Assembly (NCBI GenBank): GCA_036258055.1
Contig: DATAEK010000118.1
Span: 1 to 64,000 of the forward strand
Source: DATAEK01 sp036258055
Lineage (GTDB): Bacteria > Acidobacteriota > Vicinamibacteria > Vicinamibacterales > 2-12-FULL-66-21
DNA: 64,000 bases
Direction: 5' to 3'
Made by a program: the position numbers and the translations under genes. Below the pieces are notes generated by a model. The model saw only the letters and a program-made list of their open reading frames with translations, was not told the DNA's origin and made no database searches. Positions 57,360 through 64,000 of the stretch are shown here, in pieces. Every line of letters starts with the position of its first letter. Position 1 is the stretch's first letter.

Positions 57360-58120
57360 GGCTGCGCGTCCTCATCGTGGACGACGAGCCGCTGGCGCGG
57401 CGGCGGATCAGTCGTTTCCTGCGCTCTGAACCAGACGTCGACGTCGTCGGGGAAGTGGCTGACGGTCGATCGGCGGTGACCGCTCTGCGCGACGGACAGG
57501 CCGACCTCGTGTTTCTCGACGTCCAGATGCCGGAGCTTGACGGCTTCGGCGTCATCCGCGAGGTCGGACTGACGCGGTTGCCGGGCGTCGTGTTCGTCAC
57601 GGCGTTCGACCAGTACGCGCTGCAGGCGTTCGAGGTTCATGCCGTGGACTACCTGTTGAAGCCGTTCACGCGCGAGCGGCTGCAGGCGGCACTCGCGCGG
57701 GCGCGAACCCGGCGCCGGGCAGAGGCGAGCCAGGCTGATCCACGGCTCACGGCACTGCTCAACGAGCTCGTCGAGCGGCCGCGGTTCCTGCAGCGGCTGC
57801 CGGTCCGCTCCGGCCCGCGCATCGTCCTGCTCGAAACCGGTCAGATCGACTGGATCCAGGCGGCGGACAACTACGTGCTGCTGCATGCCGGCGGCCGGGA
57901 GTTCCTGATGCGCGAGACGATGAGCCGCCTCGAACAGGAGCTCGACCCGGAGGCGTTCGTGCGCATCCACCGCTCGGCGATGGTGCGCATCGATCGTGTC
58001 GCCGAGCTCCAGCCATCCGTGCACGGCGACTTCCGCGTGACGCTGAAGAACGGAACCTACCTGACGCTGAGCCGTTACTACCGGGAGCGAGTCGAGCGGA
58101 TGCTGCGCAAACCGCTCTAG
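57356..58120 (+). CDS. LytTR-family response regulator
   Basis: 254 residues. Receiver domain with DDEPLARRR acid pocket, phospho-acceptor Asp55 (VFLDVQMPELDGF), Thr in VTAFDQYAL and Lys in LLKPFTRE; then a LytTR DNA-binding domain (about 150-250; IDWIQAADNYVLLHAGGREF, FVRIHRSAMVRIDRVAELQP). LytTR regulators bind direct repeats upstream of targets; none was identified here. Partner of the kinase at 56316. Confidence 0.95.
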   Translation: MRLRVLIVDDEPLARRRISRFLRSEPDVDVVGEVADGRSAVTALRDGQADLVFLDVQMPELDGFGVIREVGLTRLPGVVFVTAFDQYALQAFEVHAVDYLLKPFTRERLQAALARARTRRRAEASQADPRLTALLNELVERPRFLQRLPVRSGPRIVLLETGQIDWIQAADNYVLLHAGGREFLMRETMSRLEQELDPEAFVRIHRSAMVRIDRVAELQPSVHGDFRVTLKNGTYLTLSRYYRERVERMLRKPL

Positions 58121-58132
58121 CGAGCGCTAGAG
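58115..58132. terminator. Possible bidirectional hairpin between convergent genes
   Basis: CTCTAGC, GAGC, GCTAGAG: 7-bp stem spanning the stop codons of both the LytTR gene (58118-58120) and the DUF885 gene (58127-58129). There is no T-run, and part of the pairing follows from the two stop codons facing each other. Confidence 0.35.
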
Positions 58133-59434
58133 TCCCGAGGGCAGCCGCGGTGACGAGAGCAGCTTCTCGAATTCTGCCCAGCGTTTCGCCGGCTGATCGG
58201 CCGTCCCGCCGTGCGATTCGATGTAGCGCTTCACCAGATCCTTCCCGAGGTTGTAATTGATCACATAGCTGCGGTACTGGTCGAAGAACTTGACGCGCTG
58301 CTTGGCACGGTCCGCCGGCATCATCGCGTAGCGCGCGAGCCAGGCCGCCGCCGCGCCGGCGTCGATCTGGCCGTTCAGGTATTTCCGCGCCGCTTCGTTG
58401 CCCGCGTACGACAGCTCATCGACCAGCGCCTGCACTTCGTAGTACTCGCCGGCTTTCGATGCATCCAATCCCGCGGCAGGGAACAGCGTCGTCTTCTCGT
58501 ATTCCACACGCTCGTGCCCAGGGAACGCCACTTCGATCCCGTAGTTGGCCGTGCCTTCGGCGATCAGCGACTGCGGCGAGAAGAGCGGATAGACGGAGAA
58601 CTCGACCCAGCCTCGATCGCGAACGAGGTTTTTCTCGAGCAGCGCGTTGTAGACGTGATGTCCGGGGTAGCCCTCATGGCACGCGAGATCGATGGCGCGA
58701 TCGACATAGATCGGCAGATCCGTGTTGACCTGAATCACGCTGCGGTAGTTGCCTTGATACCAGTTGTAGCCGCCCCAGGACTTGTTCGTGACGTACTCGA
58801 CGGTGAACTGTTCCGAAGCCGGAAGCGTGACATGTTTCAGCGTGCGCTCGCGGCACGCCTTGATGGCGGTCTGGAACACCGTGTCGAGTTTCTCGCGAGG
58901 GATGACGAAGTTGCGCCGGAACGCATCGTACCGCTCGACAAGCGGTCCCGTTCCCGGGAAGCGTTTCTCGAGCTCATCCAGGATTCGCTGAAAGTGCGAC
59001 TCGGGATACGTCGGTGCCACGGCGTCGTAGAGCGCCTTGGATTCCTCATCGAACGACAGCCGTTCCCCCTTCAGCATGCGGACGCGCGCACGCAGGGCGG
59101 AGAGTTGCCGCTTCAAGTACTCGTGTCGGAGGCGCACCATCTCGTCGGCGCCGCCGGCGGTCTTCACGCCTTCGACACGCGTGACGAGGCTGTCCGCGTC
59201 CACCGCGATGGCCTCAAGCCCCGGCTTCTTCGACTCGACGTCTTTCTTCCACTCGGGCGGTCCGTAGTACGCGTCGACGTAGTCGGGGTCGTGCTGCCCG
59301 AGCGATAGCACCAGCCTGACGTAGTCGTGTGCGATCGCGTCCATCGGATCCTTTTCCTGCGTCATATTCGCTCGTCCCACCAGGCCCGCGCCCAGAATCG
59401 CCGTGCACGCGGCGGTCATCAGAAGCGTTTTCAT
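58127..59434 (-). CDS. DUF885-family secreted metallopeptidase-like protein
   Basis: 435 residues from ATG 59434. Signal peptide (LLMTAACTAILGAGLVG) then an all-helical domain with LACHEGYPGHHVYNAL and SLIAEGTANYGIEVAF, the DUF885 zinc-site signatures (related to M2/M32-like gluzincins). Probably a periplasmic peptidase with an enclosed active site. It is convergent with the LytTR gene. Confidence 0.88.
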   Translation of the reverse strand: MKTLLMTAACTAILGAGLVGRANMTQEKDPMDAIAHDYVRLVLSLGQHDPDYVDAYYGPPEWKKDVESKKPGLEAIAVDADSLVTRVEGVKTAGGADEMVRLRHEYLKRQLSALRARVRMLKGERLSFDEESKALYDAVAPTYPESHFQRILDELEKRFPGTGPLVERYDAFRRNFVIPREKLDTVFQTAIKACRERTLKHVTLPASEQFTVEYVTNKSWGGYNWYQGNYRSVIQVNTDLPIYVDRAIDLACHEGYPGHHVYNALLEKNLVRDRGWVEFSVYPLFSPQSLIAEGTANYGIEVAFPGHERVEYEKTTLFPAAGLDASKAGEYYEVQALVDELSYAGNEAARKYLNGQIDAGAAAAWLARYAMMPADRAKQRVKFFDQYRSYVINYNLGKDLVKRYIESHGGTADQPAKRWAEFEKLLSSPRLPSGL

Positions 59435-59463
59435 GCTTCCGATCCTCTCACTTTTCCAATTTT

Positions 59464-59524
59464 GTCGTGGGGCCCCACCCCCACGACCTGCCAGCGCCCG
59501 CTTTGTTCGCGCCGGTGGCTATTG
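59464..59524 (+). repeat. Two-hairpin interspersed repeat, copy 6 with compensatory stem changes
   Basis: First stem GTCGTGGGG (59464-59472) / CCCCACGAC (59479-59487) with loop CCCCAC. Relative to copy 1 both C-to-T changes on the left arm are matched by G-to-A changes on the right, so pairing is preserved. Second hairpin CCAGCG...CGGTGG follows. Confidence 0.8.
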
Positions 59525-59558
59525 ACAACTAGCCGCTTGGACAGGCATCAGTCTGTGC

Positions 59559-59583
59559 CGAACGCCGAACGCCGAACGCCGAG
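59559..59583. repeat. Short-word degenerate repeat tract (CGAACGC words)
   Basis: Four near-perfect GAACGCC units; same word as 7831-7888. Confidence 0.75.
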
Positions 59584-59655
59584 ACCGTGGCGTCGGCCGT
59601 CGCCGTCGTCCGGGCGACGAGAAGGAAGTAAAGGCGAGGGGCGTCCCAGCCGCGA

Positions 59656-59661
59656 TAGAAT
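59656..59661 (+). promoter_or_regulatory. -10-like box for leaderless M55 peptidase gene
   Basis: TAGAAT, 8 nt before TTG 59670; no Shine-Dalgarno. Confidence 0.55.
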
Positions 59662-59669
59662 AGGCCGCC

Positions 59670-60578
59670 TTGAAACGCACGGTTCTGCTCCTGATCGTGA
59701 TCGGCGCCTTGGTTGCCGTCGGCGAACCCCGGATCCACGCGCAGCCGCGCCGGGATCCCGGCCGCGTGTTCATCTCCGTCGACATGGAGGGCATCACCGG
59801 CGTCGTGCAGCCTTCCCAGCTCGGGCCGACCGGGTTCGACTACGGGCGGGCGCGTGAATGGATGACGGCCGAGGTCAACGCCGCGATCAAGGCGGCCAGC
59901 GCCGCCGGCGCGACCAGTTTCGTCGTCGCCGACTCGCATGGCAACGCTCAGAGCCTCCTGATCGATCAACTGCGCGCTGACGTGCAGGTCGTTCGCGGCT
60001 TTCCTCGGCCGCTCAGCATGATGCAGGGCATCGACGGCACGTTCGCGGCCGCCATGTTCATCGGCTACCATGCGAGCGAGATGACGCCGGAGGCGGTACG
60101 CGGCCACACGTTTTCCAGCGCGCGACTGCTCGGCGTTACGATCAACGGCGTCGAGGTATCGGAGGGGATGTTCAATGCCGCAATCGCCGGGCACTTTGGC
60201 GTGCCGGTGATCTTCGTGTCCGGCGATCGCAAAGCGGTCGCCCAGCTGCAGCAAGCGGCCCCAGGGGTCATCGGCGCGATTGTCAAAGAACCGCTGGGCT
60301 ACCATTCGGCGATGACGCTGACTCCGCAGGCCGGCCGCACCATGATCGAGGACGGCGTGAGTAAAGCGTTTGCCGCACGCGGCACAATTGCGCCGTACAC
60401 ACTCAAGGGTCCGCTGCAGTTCGAAGTCGGATTCAAGCTGACGCTCGATGCCGAACGCGCGTCGTACATTCCCGGTCTCACGCGCTCCGGCGCACATTCG
60501 GTGCGCGGGACCCTCCCGGACATCCTTCAGCTCGTTCGCCTGATGCAGGTCCTCACGAGCCTCGAGCCTCCCGACTGA
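59670..60578 (+). CDS. M55-family D-aminopeptidase, secreted
   Basis: 302 residues from TTG 59670. Signal peptide (VLLLIVIGALVAVGEPRIHA), then the DppA fold: FISVDMEGITGVV and VVADSHGNAQSLLID with metal-binding Asp/Glu/His, and GYHASEMTP. DppA releases D-Ala from D-Ala-containing dipeptides. The stop overlaps the FAD oxidoreductase start (TGATG), suggesting that D-amino acids set free here are oxidised next (inference). Confidence 0.92.
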   Translation: MKRTVLLLIVIGALVAVGEPRIHAQPRRDPGRVFISVDMEGITGVVQPSQLGPTGFDYGRAREWMTAEVNAAIKAASAAGATSFVVADSHGNAQSLLIDQLRADVQVVRGFPRPLSMMQGIDGTFAAAMFIGYHASEMTPEAVRGHTFSSARLLGVTINGVEVSEGMFNAAIAGHFGVPVIFVSGDRKAVAQLQQAAPGVIGAIVKEPLGYHSAMTLTPQAGRTMIEDGVSKAFAARGTIAPYTLKGPLQFEVGFKLTLDAERASYIPGLTRSGAHSVRGTLPDILQLVRLMQVLTSLEPPD

Positions 60579-61798
60579 TGGTTCGTCACCAGCCATTCTG
60601 GCTCGATCGATTTCCGAAGAGCAGGCGTCCGGCCCATCCGAAATTCCGCGGCGAGGCGGACACGGGAGTCGTCATCGTCGGTGGCGGCCTGACGGGTTGC
60701 GCCTGCGCGTGCGCGTTTGCCAGCGCTGGAGTGAAGACGGTCGTGGTCGAAGCGGATAGGATCGGCGCCGGATCGACGGCGGGATCGCCCGGCTTGCTGC
60801 GGGAGGATTTCGACGCGTCGTTTCAGGCGACGGCGGCGGCGCACGGTCTGCGCGCCGCGCGCACTCTGTGGGACAGTATGCGCAAGGCCTCGCTCGATCT
60901 TGCGGCCGCGATTCGTCGTCTGGAGATCCGCTGCGATCTCGCACCGCAGGACCTGCTGGTGATCAGCCGTCGCGACGCCGAGGCGACGAAGCGGTTGCGC
61001 AAAGAGTACGACGCACGGCGTGCCGCCGGCTTCGATCACAGCTGGGTGAGGGCCTCAGCCGTCACGAGCGAGGCGGCGGTTGACGCAGGTGCCGCCATTC
61101 GTACGCGCGGAGCCACGCTCGATCCGTATCGCGCCTGCCTCGGATTCGCGACCGAAGCCGTCGCGAGAGGCGCTGCCATTTACGGGCGAACGACGGTCAA
61201 GCGAATCCGTGCGCGACGCAAGCTGGTCGAAGTGTTCGTTGACGGCGGCGTCCTCCGCGCTGAAGCGGTGCTGATCGCCACGGGCGCGCCGCTGTCTGAT
61301 CTCCGGGCGCTGCGACGCCACCTTCATCCCCAACAAGGGTACGCGGTCGTCACCGCACCGCTCCCCGCCGCCGTCAGACGCGACGTCGGCAAGCGATCGA
61401 CCGCGCTTCGCGACGATCGCGAGCCCCCGCACTTTCTTCGCTGGTTGAAAGAGGATCGCGTGCTCTTCGCCGGCGCAGACCAATCGCCGGTGCCGGCACG
61501 CGCGGTGGACAAGGTGCTGCCGCAGCGGACCGGACAGTTGATGTACGAGCTGACGACGATTTATCCCGCTATTTCCGGCAGCATGCCCGAGTGGTCCTGG
61601 GCGTATGCTCATGACGGGACCGTCGACGGCCTGCCCTACGTGGGCCTCCACCGCAACTTCCCCCGGCACCTCTTTGCGCTCGGTCATGGCCGCCACGGCG
61701 TCGGGGTGTCCTGGCTCGCGGCGCGCCTCCTCCTGCGCGCGTTCCGCGGCGAGCCGGCCAAGGGAGACGAGCTGTTCGGATTTGGCCGAATTCTGTGA
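60578..61798 (+). CDS. FAD-dependent oxidoreductase (DAO/GlcD-like)
   Basis: 406 residues from ATG 60578. The dinucleotide-binding motif VVIVGGGLTGCACACAFASA (about 31-50; G-x-G-x-x-G) follows an N-terminal extension (MVRHQPFWLDRFPKSRRPAH), and a C-terminal HDGTVDGLPYVGLHRNFPRH region contacts FAD in this family. No membrane segment. Family members oxidise amines, glycine or D-amino acids. Its exact substrate is unknown; coupling to a D-aminopeptidase favours an amino-acid oxidase role. Confidence 0.9.
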   Translation: MVRHQPFWLDRFPKSRRPAHPKFRGEADTGVVIVGGGLTGCACACAFASAGVKTVVVEADRIGAGSTAGSPGLLREDFDASFQATAAAHGLRAARTLWDSMRKASLDLAAAIRRLEIRCDLAPQDLLVISRRDAEATKRLRKEYDARRAAGFDHSWVRASAVTSEAAVDAGAAIRTRGATLDPYRACLGFATEAVARGAAIYGRTTVKRIRARRKLVEVFVDGGVLRAEAVLIATGAPLSDLRALRRHLHPQQGYAVVTAPLPAAVRRDVGKRSTALRDDREPPHFLRWLKEDRVLFAGADQSPVPARAVDKVLPQRTGQLMYELTTIYPAISGSMPEWSWAYAHDGTVDGLPYVGLHRNFPRHLFALGHGRHGVGVSWLAARLLLRAFRGEPAKGDELFGFGRIL

Positions 61799-61799
61799 A

Positions 61800-61866
61800 G
61801 GTTCAAAGGTTCTCGAACCCGAGAACCCGAGAACCCCAAACTGAGAACAGGGAACCGAGAACGGGG
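61800..61866. repeat. Short-word degenerate repeat tract (GGTTCTC / GAGAACC words)
   Basis: GGTTCAAAGGTTCTCG followed by complementary CGAGAACCCGAGAACCCC, an inverted arrangement. Word family of 21068-21129 and 25797-25838. Confidence 0.8.
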
Positions 61867-61936
61867 TACTCCGTACCGGTTTGCCTCACGCGGTCGTCGG
61901 GACGTAGGATGTAGCCCCGCTCCACGGAGAGACAGC

Positions 61937-63406
61937 ATGGCCAGAGGCCGCGAGCAGGAGGTCGACCACATTCTCCGCCGAGCCGGGTTTGGTGCCACGG
62001 AGGAAGAAGTGGACACCTACGCCCGCCTGGCGTTTGCCGGACCCACCCTCGCTCTCTCGAAGCTCCTCAACTACGCCAACTTTCCCGACGATGTCGACAC
62101 GAACATCGGGAAGCCGGGTTACGTGGGGATCACCGCGCGCGGCGAGTTTCAGCCGACGCAGAACATCACCGACGCGCGCCAGCGATGGCTCTTTCGAATG
62201 GTGCACAGTCAGCGCCCGCTCCAGGAAAAAATGGCGCTCTTCTGGCACAACCACTTTGCGACCGCGTTTTCGAAAGTGTCCGATGGTCTTGGCTCGGCGT
62301 CAGAAGGCACGCGTGTCTTCTCGGCGAAGCCCTCGGAAGACGCCGCCGGAGCGAAGGGTCAGCTCGAACTGTTCCGCGAGTACGCGCTGGGGAATTTCCG
62401 GGATCTGCTGCTCAACGTCGCCAAGGATCCCGCGATGCTGGTCTGGCTCGACGGGCGTTTGAACGTCCGTTCACAGCCGCAGGAGAACTTCGCCCGTGAG
62501 CTGATGGAGCTCTTCACGATGGGCGTCGGCACGTTCGCGGAAACGGACGTCTATGCCGGCGCGCGCGTCTTCACCGGCTGGAATCTCTCGCGGCCTGGCG
62601 CCGGAGCGGCACAGCGATACACGTTCAACTACAACCCGGGTCAGCACGAGACGACCGCGAAGACGTTCACGTTCGCCGTCTATCCGGATGGCGGCAAGAC
62701 GATTCCTGCCCGCGCCGCGGACTCAGGCATGCAGGACGGCGTCGATCTGATCAACGCCGTGGCGCGGCATCCCGCTACGGGCCCGCGGCTGGCGACGAAG
62801 CTGTACAAGTTCTTCATCAATGAAGTCGATCCGCCGGACAGCGGCTTCATCGACCGGCTGGCGAAGACGTACTACTCGAGCGGCTTCGAAATGTACCCGG
62901 TCGTTCAGCAGCTGCTCCTCTCGCCGCAGTTTCTCGACCCGAAGAACTACTACAAACGCTACGCGTGGCCGGTCGAGTTCGTCGTCCGCGCCCTCAAAGA
63001 GGTGGGATGGGCGGGATTCTCGGTCAACGACGCGCTGACTCCGCTCCTCAACATGGGGCAGGTGCTGTTCGAGCCCCCCGACGTCGCGGGCTGGGAGCTC
63101 GGGCCTGGCTGGTTTTCGAGCGGCGCGATGCTCGCACGGATGAATTTCGCGTCGCAGCTCGCAACTAATCAGAAGTTCAATCTCCGCGAGCTCGTGCGCG
63201 GACACGGCGCCACGCCGGAAGATCTACTGGCCACGATGCTCGACCGGTTGACACCGGCCGAGTACGAAGCGGATCCGTACAACGCGCTGCTCGACTACAC
63301 ACGGGCGGGGCAGAGCAACTGGACGGGATCCGACACACAGCTCGCGAACAAGAGTGCGGGTCTCGCGCATCTGATCGTCGGGTCTGGACAGTATCAGCTT
63401 GTGTAG
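61937..63406 (+). CDS. DUF1800-family protein
   Basis: 489 residues with GGAGAGA about 4 nt before the ATG. DUF1800 signatures: VDHILRRAGFGATEEEVD, HNHFATAFSKVSD, NFARELMELFTMGVGTFAET (N-x-A-R-E-x-x-E-x-F), VFTGWNL and FEPPDVAGWELGPGWFSSGA. This family is nearly always paired with DUF1501, as here, and often exported. Function unproven. Confidence 0.92.
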   Translation: MARGREQEVDHILRRAGFGATEEEVDTYARLAFAGPTLALSKLLNYANFPDDVDTNIGKPGYVGITARGEFQPTQNITDARQRWLFRMVHSQRPLQEKMALFWHNHFATAFSKVSDGLGSASEGTRVFSAKPSEDAAGAKGQLELFREYALGNFRDLLLNVAKDPAMLVWLDGRLNVRSQPQENFARELMELFTMGVGTFAETDVYAGARVFTGWNLSRPGAGAAQRYTFNYNPGQHETTAKTFTFAVYPDGGKTIPARAADSGMQDGVDLINAVARHPATGPRLATKLYKFFINEVDPPDSGFIDRLAKTYYSSGFEMYPVVQQLLLSPQFLDPKNYYKRYAWPVEFVVRALKEVGWAGFSVNDALTPLLNMGQVLFEPPDVAGWELGPGWFSSGAMLARMNFASQLATNQKFNLRELVRGHGATPEDLLATMLDRLTPAEYEADPYNALLDYTRAGQSNWTGSDTQLANKSAGLAHLIVGSGQYQLV

Positions 63407-63503
63407 GGGCGACCGGTTCGTCGTGAAGGTTCAGGACTCGGGATCGGAGGTTGTCGGCGCGGCAGGCGCGGTTGCCGAAGAGCGCCACGGCTAGGACTCA
63501 ATC

Positions 63504-64000
63504 ATGCCCATCACCAGACGCGAGTTCGTCCGCGGCGGCGTCTCCGCGTTCACACTCAGCTTCGCGGCACCGACGTTCCTGTCGGACATCGTCCGCGCGC
63601 AGGGGAGATCGCGCCGCAACCTGGTCGTGCTCTACCTGGGCGGCGGCAACGACGCGTTGAGCACGGTCATTCCCCACACAGACTCGCAGTACTACGCCCG
63701 CAGGCCGCTGCTCGCGATACCCGCGGCCAACGTCCTCCAAATCGGCACGGATCGCGGTGGTACCCCGCTCGGGCTCAATCCCCGGCTCACCGGGCTGCTG
63801 ACGATCTTCAACGCCGGCCGGCTCGCCATCATTCAGCGCACTGGCTACCAGAACTCGAGCCGGTCGCATTTTCAGGGCACGGACATCTGGTCAACGGCGG
63901 ATCCGTCATCGCCGCAGGGGCCCGGCTGGCTGGGCCGGTACCTCGACCTGCTTCCTTCCCCGGTGGACCCGCTCACCGCCTGGTCGACGGTCCGTGAGAT
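63504..64000 (+). CDS. DUF1501-family protein, 3' end cut by window edge
   Basis: 165 codons of an open frame from ATG 63504. A twin-arginine-type signal (TRREFVRGGVSAFTLSFAA), then LVVLYLGGGNDALSTVIPHT and SRSHFQGTDIWSTADP, the alkaline-phosphatase-superfamily-like DUF1501 N-terminal motifs. The rest of the ~400 residues lies outside the window. Partner of the DUF1800 gene, 97 nt upstream. Confidence 0.9.
   Translation, partial: MPITRREFVRGGVSAFTLSFAAPTFLSDIVRAQGRSRRNLVVLYLGGGNDALSTVIPHTDSQYYARRPLLAIPAANVLQIGTDRGGTPLGLNPRLTGLLTIFNAGRLAIIQRTGYQNSSRSHFQGTDIWSTADPSSPQGPGWLGRYLDLLPSPVDPLTAWSTVRE

Overview
The window is about 66% GC with dense coding. It has no insertion sequences, CRISPR arrays or RNA genes that I can see. 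The gene content suggests a soil or sediment Acidobacteriota, most likely class Vicinamibacteria (inference). The clues are PadR regulators overlapping very large ADOP-type MacB/FtsX permeases, a UPF0182 protein, a DUF1800/DUF1501 pair, a type III glutamine synthetase, many secreted metallopeptidases, and unusual intergenic repeats.

Layout. 1-3349 (minus): DNA polymerase IV cut by the left edge, a secreted protein, a lipoprotein and a membrane protein. 3412-6595 (minus): an overlapping run of B12-binding radical SAM protein, DegT-type aminotransferase and DedA protein, a possible envelope sugar or lipid pathway. 6740-9565: FG-GAP protein, cupin, aldo/keto reductase, and a PadR gene joined to the last ~50 codons of a lost permease. 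9739-15536: nitrogen block with glnN, a NifA-like sigma-54 activator, and amt-glnB. 15879-24666: aspartokinase, cupin/HExxH protein/M1 peptidase run, GNAT, DUF3303, ankyrin protein, a LuxR-type regulator beside a trypsin-fold pseudoprotease, and a DinB-fold protein. 24875-31167: PhzF, topoisomerase IV A subunit, UPF0182. 31288-41228: two intact PadR-permease modules, a PQQ-type propeller with EF-hands, a DUF1572 protein, an M48 protease and an esterase pseudogene. 41248-45935: sucA, sucB and a DinB-fold protein. 45939-50565: an envelope redox operon (DUF4159, DsbD-N-like, TlpA-like) divergent from the topoisomerase IV B subunit. 50723-58120: membrane protein, two quinone oxidoreductases, pncB, VOC and GNAT proteins, and a LytS/LytTR-type two-component pair. 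58127-64000: DUF885 peptidase, M55 D-aminopeptidase plus FAD oxidoreductase, DUF1800 and DUF1501 (cut by the right edge).

Nitrogen supply (glnN, amt, glnB) and 2-oxoglutarate use (sucAB) share one signal molecule, because PII proteins sense 2-oxoglutarate. The rest is mostly small independent transcription units. Many start with a TANNNT -10-like box 6-9 nt before the start codon and no Shine-Dalgarno, which points to leaderless mRNAs. Genes inside operons often overlap by 1-7 nt.

The most unusual material is between the genes. There is a two-hairpin interspersed repeat with compensatory stem changes, a second repeat class built on a GGGGCGAAGCCCC core, and more than a dozen intergenic tracts of degenerate short-word repeats, each tract with its own word. 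Two of these tracts appear to have supplied coding ends of neighbouring genes.
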